Shown piece after piece: positions 18,079 through 26,504 of a DNA stretch of 64,000 nt. The stretch is from IMG/VR virus record IMGVR_UViG_3300027963_000041, positions 79,096 to 143,095 of that record. One strand, 5' to 3'. The position numbers and the translations under genes were made by a program. This stretch comes from a virus. The first letter of the stretch is position 1. The number at the start of each line of letters is the position of its first letter. The notes beneath the pieces were generated by a model. It did no database searches. It saw only the letters and a list, made by a program, of their open reading frames with translations, and was not told where the DNA came from.

Positions 18079-18477
18079 ATGCAAGAAGAAAAGGGTGTTT
18101 CACCCAATACAACAATTTGCAAAGTGTTGAAACTGTCAAACGGAGAGACAATCATTGGTAATATCACCAAGGAGACTGTTTCTTATATTGATGTGAATAG
18201 ACCTTTGAAGATTCTTATTATGGTTCGTCAAGACATGTCTGCTATCAATATGTCTGTTATGAGGTGGGACCCTACTTTTGATTATGCTCTTCCAATAAGA
18301 GTATACAAGAATTCAATTGTAGCATGTGCAGAACCAAATGAATTAATGGTAAGGAATTATAATGAAGTATTAGAACAGGCTGATAAGCCCGAAGAAGATC
18401 AAAGCGATGAGACTACAGAGGTTGGTGATATGATGCAAGAGATACTTAAAAGGATTAAACCTAGTACTATGCATTGA
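18079..18477 (+). CDS. Small protein with Sm-like N-terminal motif
   Basis: 132 residues. Residues about 13-32 (CKVLKLSNGETIIGNITKET) follow the Sm1-like pattern of hydrophobic residues, G-E/D-x-I-x-G; a second gene in this window (39786-40097) starts with the same pattern (LISGEEIVGEE). The rest predicts beta strands, followed by an acidic tail. Sm-like folds have been described for proteins of marine phage origin; an RNA-binding role is an inference. Sits between uvsW and gene 55. Confidence 0.5.
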   Translation: MQEEKGVSPNTTICKVLKLSNGETIIGNITKETVSYIDVNRPLKILIMVRQDMSAINMSVMRWDPTFDYALPIRVYKNSIVACAEPNELMVRNYNEVLEQADKPEEDQSDETTEVGDMMQEILKRIKPSTMH

Positions 18478-18491
18478 AAGGCAACACCCTG

Positions 18492-18520
18492 ATTGTACAC
18501 ACATGTCAAGTAAATGTCAA
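18492..18520 (-). promoter_or_regulatory. Candidate antisense promoter between 18079 gene and gene 55
   Basis: On the minus strand: TTGACA (18515-18520), 17-bp spacer, TACAAT (18492-18497). It would transcribe into the 3' part of the Sm-like gene. The heptamer ATGTCAA occurs twice, 11 bp apart (18503-18509 and 18514-18520), like a two-site operator. Confidence 0.4.
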
Positions 18521-18537
18521 TAAAATGAGAGGTGAAT

Positions 18538-19101
18538 ATGGGAACAAATCATTATGTAAACAACGAGCAATTTCTCCAAGAGATGGTTGCTTATAAAAAT
18601 TTAGTTAAGGCTGCCGTTAGCAATACTACAGAACGACCAAGAGTGCCAGAATACATCGGCTCTTGTTTGTTTAAGATCGCCACGCACTTAGCACGAAAAC
18701 CAAACTTTGCGAATTATACCTTTAAAGAAGATATGGTTTCCGATGGTGTAGAAAACTGTTTGCTCTACATCGATAACTTTGATCCTGAAAAGTCAAAAAA
18801 TCCATTCGCGTACTTCACGCAAATTATTTATTTTGCTTTCTTGCGAAGAATCCAAAAAGAAAAAAAACACATGTACATCAAGTACAAGAGCATGGATAAC
18901 GTAATTATAAATGCTCTAATTGAAAACAATGGCGAAGATGTTGTTGGATCACACATGCAAGGCATGATGCATGAATCTTACAGCGAACATTTCATTAGTG
19001 ATTTTATTCAAACCTTTGAAGATACCAAACGTAAGAAAACAGACGCCAGAAAGAAGAAAAAGGAGGTGGAAAATGCAGACGCCGATTCCAGTACAACTTG
19101 A
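18538..19101 (+). CDS. 55: Late-transcription sigma factor gp55
   Basis: 187 residues, matching T4 gp55 (185). ATG 18538 has GAGAGGTGA upstream. Contains the sigma region 2-like segment (FKEDMVSDGVENCLLYIDNF, then KSKNPFAYFTQIIYFAFLRRI, shown in parts) that contacts RNA polymerase core and reads the TATAAATA box; region 4 is absent, as in T4 where gp33 supplies it. With the gp45 clamp it directs transcription of the late boxes listed here. The C-terminus is Lys-rich. Confidence 0.94.
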   Translation: MGTNHYVNNEQFLQEMVAYKNLVKAAVSNTTERPRVPEYIGSCLFKIATHLARKPNFANYTFKEDMVSDGVENCLLYIDNFDPEKSKNPFAYFTQIIYFAFLRRIQKEKKHMYIKYKSMDNVIINALIENNGEDVVGSHMQGMMHESYSEHFISDFIQTFEDTKRKKTDARKKKKEVENADADSSTT

Positions 19102-19255
19102 ACAATGGATTAAGACGGTACAAAACAAAAGATCGCCATACGATTTGCGCGAATCATCTATCTTGCATTTAAAGAACATTCGTGATATAATTGATCAGGT
19201 AATCCGTGAAAATGGAAGAAGTAACACTACTTGGAAGAATAACATTAAGAGATGA
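19073..19255 (+). CDS. Conserved small protein between genes 55 and 47
   Basis: 60 residues from ATG 19073, which has a strong AGGAGG at 19061-19066 inside the end of gene 55. Helical, amphipathic, with Ile-rich C-terminal half (SILHLKNIRDIIDQVI). Unknown function; the frame overlaps gene 55 by 29 bases and touches gene 47, so it is translationally coupled to both. It has no recognisable motif. Confidence 0.65.
   Translation: MQTPIPVQLEQWIKTVQNKRSPYDLRESSILHLKNIRDIIDQVIRENGRSNTTWKNNIKR
19163..19191 (+). promoter_or_regulatory. Possible internal promoter before gene 47
   Basis: TTGCAT (19163-19168), 17-bp spacer, TATAAT (19186-19191), inside the small gene and 60 bases before gene 47. Confidence 0.4.
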
Positions 19256-20310
19256 AAATTGCCCTACTTGGAGATACACATTTTGGCGTAAGAAACGATG
19301 CACGACACTTCCACGAATACTACGAGAAGTTTTATAGCGAAGTTTTCTTTCCATACTTAGAAGAGCATGGTATTGATACCATTATTCAACTTGGTGATTT
19401 GTTTGATCGTAGAAAATATATCAATTTCCTTTCTCTTGCAGAAAGCAGACGATATTTTTTCGATGAGTGTAAGAACAGAAACATTCGCCTTCATGCGTTG
19501 ATTGGTAATCATGATATTTTCTGGCGCAACAGTTTGGAGATTAATTCTCCAGATTTGCTTTTGCGCGACTATGACAACATTACATTATGGGCTAAGCACG
19601 GCACACTTGAACTAGATGGTGCTGTGTTTGATATGATTCCTTGGATGTGTAACGAGAACGAAAACGAGATTCGTGAATTTGTTTCAAAGAGTACATCGCC
19701 GTATTGTGTTGGTCACTTTGAACTTGTTGGTTACTATATGCAACGTGGTCAAGTCAGTCATGAAGGCTATGAAGATGTATTTCTGAAAAACTATGATCAA
19801 GTTTATAGTGGACACTATCATTCGCGTTCGGCATCAGTAGATGGTAAGATTGCATATCTCGGCACACCATACGAATTGTTTTGGTCAGACTATAAAGATC
19901 AAAAAGGCTTTGGTGTGTTTGATACACAAAGTAACGTGTTTAAGTTTGTGACAAATCCAAATCGTATGTTCTACAAGTTAACTTATGACGATACAAAAGA
20001 ATTGGACGAAGACTTTTCTAATCTAAAAAACAAATACATAAAGATAGTAGTCGTACAAAAAACAAACCCTCAAAAGTTTGATACCTTTATGGATGATATT
20101 TACAAGATGAATCCTATTGATGTTACTATTGTTGAAGATGTAAATGAGATGGTGAACAATGAAGAAGATGTAGTTGACCAAGCACAAGACACTTTGACGA
20201 TTTTATCTAACTATATTGATCAGCAAACAATTCAAGTTGAACCGCAAAAACTAAAAACAGTCATGCGTGAACTTTATCTTGAAGCATTGTCATCGGAAAC
20301 TATTGAATGA
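19252..20310 (+). CDS. 47: Recombination nuclease subunit gp47 (Mre11-like)
   Basis: 352 residues, T4 gp47 length about 339. Calcineurin-like phosphodiesterase motifs in order: GDTHFG, GDLFDRR, GNHD, and YSGHYHSR, giving the two-metal site. Forms the Mre11-Rad50-type complex with gp46 that resects DNA ends for recombination-dependent replication and degrades host DNA. Stop overlaps the start of gene 46. Confidence 0.96.
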   Translation: MKIALLGDTHFGVRNDARHFHEYYEKFYSEVFFPYLEEHGIDTIIQLGDLFDRRKYINFLSLAESRRYFFDECKNRNIRLHALIGNHDIFWRNSLEINSPDLLLRDYDNITLWAKHGTLELDGAVFDMIPWMCNENENEIREFVSKSTSPYCVGHFELVGYYMQRGQVSHEGYEDVFLKNYDQVYSGHYHSRSASVDGKIAYLGTPYELFWSDYKDQKGFGVFDTQSNVFKFVTNPNRMFYKLTYDDTKELDEDFSNLKNKYIKIVVVQKTNPQKFDTFMDDIYKMNPIDVTIVEDVNEMVNNEEDVVDQAQDTLTILSNYIDQQTIQVEPQKLKTVMRELYLEALSSETIE

Positions 20311-22019
20311 TTTTATTTCGTAAACTTCGTTGGAAAAACTTACTTAGCACAGGCAATCTTTTTACCGAACTGAATCTAAACAATGAATCAACAACATTGA
20401 TTGTTGGTACAAACGGATCAGGTAAATCAACGATGCTTGATGCGCTATGCTTTTGCCTTTTCGGTAAGCCTTTTCGCAACATTAACAAATTACAACTTGT
20501 TAATTCAATTAACACAAAAGATACTGTAGTTGAAGTAGAGTTTGATATTGGTAGCAAGTCATACAAAGTGGTGCGTGGCATCAAGCCCAACCTGTTTGAA
20601 ATTTATTGTAATGGTAATCTGCTATCGCAAGATGCCGCAATCAAAGACTATCAAGAGTACCTTGAGAAGTTTATTCTCAAATTAAACTACAAATCATTTA
20701 CACAGATTGTGATTCTTGGTAGTGCATCATTCACTCCGTTCATGCAATTGTCTGCATCAGATCGTAGATCAATCATTGAAGACTTGCTTGACATTCAAAT
20801 CTTCTCGCGCATGAATGGCATTGTAAAAGACAAAGTGCAAATTGCTAAAGAGAATATCTCAGAAAAGAAACATGAGATTGGCTTGCTTGAACAAAAGTAC
20901 AATCTTAAAAAAGAATATGTTGATGAATTAAAACGAAACAACGAAGATAGGATTGCAGAATATGTTGAAGAGATACAGAGTAATCAGAGTGCTATACAAA
21001 CCCTTCATGAAGAAATATTTACCTTCACCGAGCAGGTTGAAGCCCTCAATGCCATTGTGGAAAATAAAATTGAAATTGAAAGTAAGGTCAAGAAACTTAC
21101 AAAACTTGAATCGCAAATTGAAAGCAATGTATCCAAATTTCGAAAGGATATACATTTCTTCGGGCACAATGACGATTGTCCAACCTGTAGGCAAGCCATT
21201 GCCGTGGAGTTTAAAGAAGCGCAACTTAGCGGTCTTACCACCAAAGCCGAAGAATGCAACACCGCTCTTGAACAACTCTTGACAAAACTTACTTCGGAAC
21301 AAAACAAGTTAGACAAAATTACAGAGACACAGAAAAAAATCAATACACTTCAAGTAAAGGTTGCATCTGACAACTCATCCATTACTGAGATGAACAAACA
21401 GATTACCAAGTTGAACAAACAGATTGAAGACATTCGTAATGCATCAACTGTATCTGATAAAGATGTGCAAGAATTAAACGCTATAAAAGAGCAGTTAAGT
21501 GAGATAAAGATTAATATAAACACCTTTATCGATGAGTTGAACTATTACAGTACTGCCGCGTTGATGCTAAAAGATACTGGTATTAAAACAAAAATTGTTA
21601 AGCAATATCTACCAGTTATCAATAAACTTGTCAACAAATATTTGACTACATTGGATTTCTTTGTGAACTTCAATTTGGATGAATCGTTCAAAGAAACTAT
21701 TAAGTCTCGCCACCGCGATGACTTTAGTTATGCATCATTCTCTGAGGGTGAGAAACAACGTATTGATATGGCATTGATGTTGACATGGCGTGCGGTTGCT
21801 AAATTGAAAAACTCTACCAATACAAACATTCTGATATTGGATGAAATTTTTGATTCGTCACTTGACACAAATGGTACAGAAGATTTGATGAAAATTCTTT
21901 CTATGCTTGAGAACACAAATCTCTTTGTGATTAGTCATAAAGGTGATATACTACAAGACAAGTTTAGAAATGTGATTCGATTTGAGAAGGTAAATAATTT
22001 TTCGAGGATTATAAAATGA
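20307..22019 (+). CDS. 46: Recombination ATPase gp46 (Rad50-like)
   Basis: 570 residues, like T4 gp46 (560). ABC/SMC layout: Walker A GTNGSGKST near residue 38, long coiled coils (residues about 170-260 and 300-420) around a zinc-hook CPTCR (about residue 290), then the signature SFSEGEKQR and Walker B ILILDEIFD. Partner of gp47. Overlaps the following small gene by 4 bases. Confidence 0.96.
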   Translation: MILFRKLRWKNLLSTGNLFTELNLNNESTTLIVGTNGSGKSTMLDALCFCLFGKPFRNINKLQLVNSINTKDTVVEVEFDIGSKSYKVVRGIKPNLFEIYCNGNLLSQDAAIKDYQEYLEKFILKLNYKSFTQIVILGSASFTPFMQLSASDRRSIIEDLLDIQIFSRMNGIVKDKVQIAKENISEKKHEIGLLEQKYNLKKEYVDELKRNNEDRIAEYVEEIQSNQSAIQTLHEEIFTFTEQVEALNAIVENKIEIESKVKKLTKLESQIESNVSKFRKDIHFFGHNDDCPTCRQAIAVEFKEAQLSGLTTKAEECNTALEQLLTKLTSEQNKLDKITETQKKINTLQVKVASDNSSITEMNKQITKLNKQIEDIRNASTVSDKDVQELNAIKEQLSEIKININTFIDELNYYSTAALMLKDTGIKTKIVKQYLPVINKLVNKYLTTLDFFVNFNLDESFKETIKSRHRDDFSYASFSEGEKQRIDMALMLTWRAVAKLKNSTNTNILILDEIFDSSLDTNGTEDLMKILSMLENTNLFVISHKGDILQDKFRNVIRFEKVNNFSRIIK

Positions 22020-22204
22020 AAACACTTAGTGAATATTATGGAACAGATATAGACAGAGAAGCGCATATCTACTTAGATGAGAATTTCTATAAAGTTAGAA
22101 TGCGAAATGAATTAGGATCTTGGTTTGTTGCATTCTTCAAAACGCAAGATGAAGCACAAAATTATGCAGAAAATTATGTATTAGGAGAAACACATGAACC
22201 TTGA
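22016..22204 (+). CDS. Small protein of unknown function
   Basis: 62 residues, starts by ATGA overlap with gene 46 and overlaps the deformylase gene by 11 bases. Mixed alpha/beta with aromatic residues (YYGTDIDREA, GSWFVAFFKTQDEA). No motif recognised. Confidence 0.6.
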   Translation: MKTLSEYYGTDIDREAHIYLDENFYKVRMRNELGSWFVAFFKTQDEAQNYAENYVLGETHEP

Positions 22205-22709
22205 ATTTGTTCCAGAAAGTTCTTCGATGCTATTACAGCCATCGAAAGAGTTTGACTTTGCTAACCCACCTTTTGATCCAAAAGAGTTTGCAGAGAGCCT
22301 ATATAATACAATGGCTCGACATGACGGACTTGGATTGTCTGCTGTGCAAGTTGGACATCCATATCGCGTCTTTGCGATGCGTAATGATAAAGACCCAATC
22401 GTATTGTTCAATCCACGCATTGTGTTTCAGTCTGAAAACATTCTATCAATGAAAGAAGGATGCTTGAGTTTTCCATTATTGTTTTTGAGTGTGAAGCGAC
22501 CCGATTCAATTCGCATACGCTATCAGACATGGGAAAACACTACAGACACTTCTACTTTTATCGGTATGACTGCGCGAGTAGCATTACATGAATATGATCA
22601 CCTTGAGGGCAAATTGTTTACACAAGTTGCTTCATCTTTTGAAGTAGAACGATCAAAACGCAAACGAATGATTCTTCAGCGAAAAGTAAAGAGCGCCAAG
22701 AAGGGATAA
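22194..22709 (+). CDS. def: Peptide deformylase
   Basis: 171 residues with all three deformylase motifs: GLSAVQVG (motif 1, GLAAxQVG variant), EGCLSFP (motif 2, metal Cys) and HEYDHLEG (motif 3, HExxH metal site). Removes the formyl group from nascent proteins. Phage versions are known in T4-like marine phages, where they are usually short at the C-terminus; this one still has a Lys/Arg-rich C-terminal helix. ATG 22194 has GGAG upstream. Confidence 0.93.
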   Translation: MNLEFVPESSSMLLQPSKEFDFANPPFDPKEFAESLYNTMARHDGLGLSAVQVGHPYRVFAMRNDKDPIVLFNPRIVFQSENILSMKEGCLSFPLLFLSVKRPDSIRIRYQTWENTTDTSTFIGMTARVALHEYDHLEGKLFTQVASSFEVERSKRKRMILQRKVKSAKKG

Positions 22710-22712
22710 ACA

Positions 22713-22931
22713 ATGAAATATTGGACTATTATTTTTCCCGGAGAATTAGGTCAGCATGTACAAGAAACATGGTCAGAAGATCAAATTCTCAAATCATATT
22801 TTCCTCATTGGTGTAAGATGATGGTAGAAGCAGGCAAAGGAGATTTTGTCAACGAACAAGATTGCCTAAATGATTGGACTGTAGTGCATTGGGCAGAAGA
22901 AACAACTCAATTTGGAGAGAAGTTGAAATGA
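22713..22931 (+). CDS. Conserved small phage protein, unknown function
   Basis: 72 residues, Trp-rich (MKYWTIIFPG, ETWSEDQILKSYFPHWC, NDWTVVHWAEE). The same pattern of a YW start and ETWSE.QIL..Y.P.W is familiar from marine T4-like phages, but no function is known to me. It ends in an ATGA overlap with the hydroxylase-like gene. Confidence 0.65.
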   Translation: MKYWTIIFPGELGQHVQETWSEDQILKSYFPHWCKMMVEAGKGDFVNEQDCLNDWTVVHWAEETTQFGEKLK

Positions 22932-24040
22932 AAGATTGGCAACATGGATTTGACATAGACTATCTCAAGGGTCTAGAAAAAAAGTACGAAGAGTACAATC
23001 GCTATACACTCTCGCCTTTTGCAAAGTATAAGAAAAATAACATTGCAGAGTCTTTGTTTAAAGGTACGCTAACAATTCTTGATGATGCAATGCTTGAAGT
23101 ATTTGAATCAAAGTCTGCATCTAACATTACCATGCACGGTGATACTGTTATCGCAAAGAAACAAAAAGGCGACATGACAGTAAGCAAGTTATCAGGAAAT
23201 TTGAGTACACTTAAAAAATGTCTTGAGCCTATAACAAATGTTTTTGGACTACCTTTAAAAGATGTTTGGCTCATTGTGTGGGCTGAGAATAAAGATCATT
23301 GCAAGTTAGCAGAAGAATCTGGTTTCTGTTACGTTGGTCCAAAGATTACAACATACGGCGAAGTGTATGCCATCTACTATCGTGGTAAGCAGAGAGATTT
23401 TCCTAAAGTTGATCGCGCTGAATATTTGTCAATCAAAAAAGTTGAGAATATCGATGCTAAATTGATTGAAGCAATTTACAATAAACTTACTGAGTTGCCT
23501 AGTTTTACGAATCACTATAGCAACTACAACAAAGGTAAGTCATGGGGTGCATTATCATTGCGTGGCTATACATTAGACCCATCGTTCATTACAAAACCAA
23601 TTGAAATGAATGATACTTGGATAGAAGAAAACAAAGGCCAAGTATTTTGCCTACAAGATACACCTTTGTTTGATTTGTTTCCTGAAGTGCGTGAATTGAT
23701 TCGCCCGTATGGTGAGACTGTTCACCGAGTGCGATTCATGAGATTGAAACCTAATGGGGGTGAACTTTCAAGACACACCGATCAAGTTGATCCAGATTCT
23801 GGTGGGTCATTAGGTAAGTTAGCAAGGTTGCATTTCCCAATCAAAACAAATTCAGATATGTTATATACTGTATGGAACACAAAAGGTGAACCAGAAAACA
23901 TACATATGAAAACGGGCGAGTGTTGGTTTCTTGATACACGCAAGCCTCACATGGCTGTCAATGGTGGAGATGAAGAACGTATCCATCTTGTCGTAGATAT
24001 TATTACCGAGAAAAAATTACATGATAAACTTGTCAACTGA
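22928..24040 (+). CDS. 2OG-Fe(II) aspartyl/asparaginyl hydroxylase-like protein with extra N-terminal domain
   Basis: 370 residues from ATG 22928. The C-terminal third has the metal/2OG site of the Asp/Asn beta-hydroxylase type: H283-T-D285, distal H341 in KPHMAVNGG, and R351 for 2-oxoglutarate. Residues about 110-155 (VWLIVWAENKDHCKLAEE, GEVYAIYYRGK) look like a GNAT-type beta-alpha segment, suggesting a two-domain fusion; that part is uncertain. Substrate unknown: a phage or host protein, or a modified base. It overlaps the PLP-lyase-like gene by 20 bases. Confidence 0.7.
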   Translation: MKDWQHGFDIDYLKGLEKKYEEYNRYTLSPFAKYKKNNIAESLFKGTLTILDDAMLEVFESKSASNITMHGDTVIAKKQKGDMTVSKLSGNLSTLKKCLEPITNVFGLPLKDVWLIVWAENKDHCKLAEESGFCYVGPKITTYGEVYAIYYRGKQRDFPKVDRAEYLSIKKVENIDAKLIEAIYNKLTELPSFTNHYSNYNKGKSWGALSLRGYTLDPSFITKPIEMNDTWIEENKGQVFCLQDTPLFDLFPEVRELIRPYGETVHRVRFMRLKPNGGELSRHTDQVDPDSGGSLGKLARLHFPIKTNSDMLYTVWNTKGEPENIHMKTGECWFLDTRKPHMAVNGGDEERIHLVVDIITEKKLHDKLVN

Positions 24041-24782
24041 TGAATTACTTGATACAATAAAGGGATGGGAAGACCCAAACCCACCGCCTATCATTGAAGA
24101 ATACAATGGCTTTCATGTTGTGCGCGATGATAAGTTAGGCTATGGTAGCAAAGCAAGATTCATTGATTATCTTATTGCAACTGAAGGTGACGAATGGGTT
24201 TTCGGTGGTGCAAACAAAGTGGGATGGGGACCAATTTCTCTAACACACGTTTGTAATAAATATGGAAAGAAAGCAACCTTCTTCATGGCTAAGCGCAAAG
24301 AGCCAACATGGCATCAACAGCAAGTCTTAGACATGGGCGGCACAATTCATTGGGTAGCAAATGGCATGTTAAATGTAACGAAAGCGAAAGCAAGAAACTA
24401 CTACGAAGAAGATACAAAGAGTCGTAGAGTCTTGCCACTTGGTCTTGAACATCCAACTGTGCTTGCATCAATCGTCAAAGTAGCACGAAACTTAAAAATC
24501 AAACCGACTGAAATTTGGACTGTAGCATCAAGCGGCACTCTCAACCGCGGGTTACAATTAGCATTTCCTACTGTTCCTGCTTATGCAGTAGAAGTAGGAC
24601 ACAAGATGAGTGATTATGAAAAAGGTCGTGCTATCACAATGCGTTCATCATATGCTTACGATCAGAAAGTAGAACCTGATCGAATGCCCCCATATCCTTC
24701 AGAACCATACTATGACGCGAAGTTATGGGATTTTGTAATTGCTAATGGAAAGAAAGGAGCATTAATCTGGAATGTAGCCTAG
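24021..24782 (+). CDS. PLP-dependent lyase-like protein (ACC deaminase/D-cysteine desulfhydrase superfamily)
   Basis: 253 residues. Shows the fold-type II PLP pattern: YGSKARF with candidate Schiff-base K44 (family GGNKxR), FGGANKVGWG (like the GG.QSN loop), GKKATFFMA...GGTIHWV, and VASSGTLNRG near residue 168 for phosphate binding. It is about 80 residues shorter than bacterial ACC deaminases. Function inferred only at superfamily level: deamination or desulfuration of a small amino acid, or an evolved new role. Adjacent to the hydroxylase-like gene with overlap, so they are probably co-expressed. Confidence 0.6.
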   Translation: MINLSTDELLDTIKGWEDPNPPPIIEEYNGFHVVRDDKLGYGSKARFIDYLIATEGDEWVFGGANKVGWGPISLTHVCNKYGKKATFFMAKRKEPTWHQQQVLDMGGTIHWVANGMLNVTKAKARNYYEEDTKSRRVLPLGLEHPTVLASIVKVARNLKIKPTEIWTVASSGTLNRGLQLAFPTVPAYAVEVGHKMSDYEKGRAITMRSSYAYDQKVEPDRMPPYPSEPYYDAKLWDFVIANGKKGALIWNVA

Positions 24783-24803
24783 TTTTCAATTAAGGAGAAA
24801 TTA

Positions 24804-25049
24804 ATGAGTAACGACAAAGACAAAGAGAAACATGGCAAGCGTATCATGAGAGATGAAAACGCTATTCGTAAACAGGTTAAAATTGCAAAAGTGTTTGGGT
24901 TACCAGTAACCGAAGCGCATCGATTTGCAAAACATCACGCCACAAATTGTGGTATCCCAGGTTGTGTGATGTGTGCAAATCCAAGAAAAACATTTAAAGA
25001 AAAAACAATTCAAGAAAAGAAATTTGAACAGAGAGAATTATATGACTAA
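24804..25049 (+). CDS. Small putative zinc-binding protein
   Basis: 81 residues, very basic. A cluster KHHATNCGIPGCVMCANPRK (residues about 44-63) has two His and three Cys with C-x4-C-x2-C spacing, suited to bind one zinc. Similar small proteins with this signature are widespread in phages. Function unknown; nucleic-acid binding is likely. Overlaps the cupin gene by 8 bases. Confidence 0.7.
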   Translation: MSNDKDKEKHGKRIMRDENAIRKQVKIAKVFGLPVTEAHRFAKHHATNCGIPGCVMCANPRKTFKEKTIQEKKFEQRELYD

Positions 25050-25413
25050 ACTTAATGGATTGGTGCCAAAAGGTTGGGGTTCAGAGTTTATTTTTGCCAC
25101 CAACGATAAGTATTGTGGTAAATTTTTAAACTTTGAAACAGGCGCTAAATTTTCAATGCATTTCCATGCAGTCAAAGATGAAACATGGTATGTACAAAGT
25201 GGCAAATTTATTGTTCAGTACATTGATACTACTAACGCAGAAGTAAAAGACAAATATCTTGAGGTTGGTGATACATGGCATAACCCGCCATTGTTGCCTC
25301 ATCGCTTGATTTGTGTTGAAGAAGGTAGTATAATTGAAGTAAGTACACCTGATTCGGTGGAAGATAACTATAGGGTGATGGCAGGTGATAGTCAAAAAGA
25401 GAATATTCGTTAA
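25042..25413 (+). CDS. Cupin-domain protein
   Basis: 123 residues from ATG 25042. Small beta-barrel cupin: motif 1 FETGAKFSMHFHAVKDETWYV with two His and a Glu ligand and motif 2 G(D)TWHNPPLLPHRL, like sugar isomerase/epimerase-type cupins. Since it directly precedes the heptose kinase and nucleotidyltransferase genes, a role in making or modifying a sugar nucleotide is plausible. Overlaps the next gene by 29 bases. Confidence 0.8.
   Translation: MTKLNGLVPKGWGSEFIFATNDKYCGKFLNFETGAKFSMHFHAVKDETWYVQSGKFIVQYIDTTNAEVKDKYLEVGDTWHNPPLLPHRLICVEEGSIIEVSTPDSVEDNYRVMAGDSQKENIR
25306..25334 (+). promoter_or_regulatory. Possible promoter before the HldE-like genes
   Basis: TTGATT (25306-25311), 17-bp spacer, TATAAT (25329-25334), inside the cupin gene and 51 bases before the nucleotidyltransferase start. 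Confidence 0.4.
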
Positions 25414-25792
25414 TGGTTCATTTGATGTTCTGCATCTTGGTCATCTACGGCTTCTAAATTTTGCAAGAAGCCTAGGTGATCATCTTTGCGTTGCAATAGA
25501 TACAGACAGACGAATTAAAGAACTGAAGGGCGAGAGTCGCCCTATAAATAATTTGTACGAACGAAAAACATTCTTAGCAAACTTAAAGTGTGTTGATGAA
25601 GTTTTAGTTTTTGATAGTGATATGGATTTAATTCACATCATGGAAGCATACAAGCCAGACATTATTGTTAAGGGTAGTGATCACAGAGAGACAAGTCAAC
25701 TCTCTAAAAAATATTGTAAAGAGGTTATATTTTATGAACGATTTGGTGAATACTCTTCAACAAGAAAAATACAAGATATTGCTAGTCGGTGA
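25385..25792 (+). CDS. HldE-like nucleotidyltransferase (ADP-heptose synthase domain)
   Basis: 135 residues, GTG start. Cytidylyltransferase fold with VNGSFDVLHLGH (HxGH at residues 17-20), DTDRRIKELKGE and the C-terminal YSSTRKI (ISSTxxI-like) motif. It matches the C-terminal domain of bifunctional HldE/RfaE, which adenylylates heptose-1-phosphate for LPS. The kinase domain follows as a separate gene, so the bacterial fusion is split and its order reversed. Confidence 0.85.
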   Translation: MIVKKRIFVNGSFDVLHLGHLRLLNFARSLGDHLCVAIDTDRRIKELKGESRPINNLYERKTFLANLKCVDEVLVFDSDMDLIHIMEAYKPDIIVKGSDHRETSQLSKKYCKEVIFYERFGEYSSTRKIQDIASR

Positions 25793-26504
25793 TGCTTGCA
25801 TTGATCGATACATCTACGGCACAGTAGAAAGAATCTCGCCTGAGGCGCCCGTTCCTGTTCTAAAGATGAATGGGAAAGAAGAGTTTCGGCCAGGTATGGC
25901 AAGCAATGTGTACGAGAATCTAAAAGCATTGTATTGTGACGTACAACAATTAAGTGGCATACCCTCTAAGAAAACAAGATTCGTTGATGTGAAGAGTGGC
26001 TATCAATTGCTACGGGTCGATGAAGATCATAAGAATGCACCAATCAGTTTTGCTACACTCATACCCAACTATGATGCGGTTGTAATTTCAGACTACAACA
26101 AAGGTAGCGTTACATATGAAACTGTGCGAGAAATTCAATCGATGTTTAGAGGACCAATCTTTATTGATACAAAGAAGCCAAGCATGATTGAGTTTGATGG
26201 TTGCTATGTAAAGATCAATGAATTAGAATGTAGTCTAGCGCAGACATTACCTAGTTCTAATTACTTGATTGTTACGAAAGGTGCAGAAGGCACTCAGTAC
26301 AATGGTAAGACATACCCAACAAAAAAAGTAGAAGTGCATGATGTAACTGGCGCAGGTGATGTTCATCTAGCCGCTCTTGCCGTGTTCTATTTGTTGACTG
26401 GTTCAATTGAAAATGCATTGCCTTACGCAAACAAACTAGCATCTATCTCTGTACAGCATCAAGGTTGTTATACAATCACAAACGAAGACTTGGTTACACT
26501 ATGA
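25734..26504 (+). CDS. HldE-like heptose kinase (PfkB family)
   Basis: 256 residues from ATG 25734, with GAGGTT at spacing 8. N-terminal VGDACIDRYIYGTVERISPEAPVPV (two parts) is the hallmark of the HldE kinase domain, and DVTGAGD (203-209) holds the catalytic Asp. It is shorter than bacterial HldE kinase domains (about 315), with loss mainly in the middle lid region. Would phosphorylate D-glycero-D-manno-heptose-7-phosphate at C1. The partners GmhA and GmhB are not in this window. Confidence 0.85.
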   Translation: MNDLVNTLQQEKYKILLVGDACIDRYIYGTVERISPEAPVPVLKMNGKEEFRPGMASNVYENLKALYCDVQQLSGIPSKKTRFVDVKSGYQLLRVDEDHKNAPISFATLIPNYDAVVISDYNKGSVTYETVREIQSMFRGPIFIDTKKPSMIEFDGCYVKINELECSLAQTLPSSNYLIVTKGAEGTQYNGKTYPTKKVEVHDVTGAGDVHLAALAVFYLLTGSIENALPYANKLASISVQHQGCYTITNEDLVTL

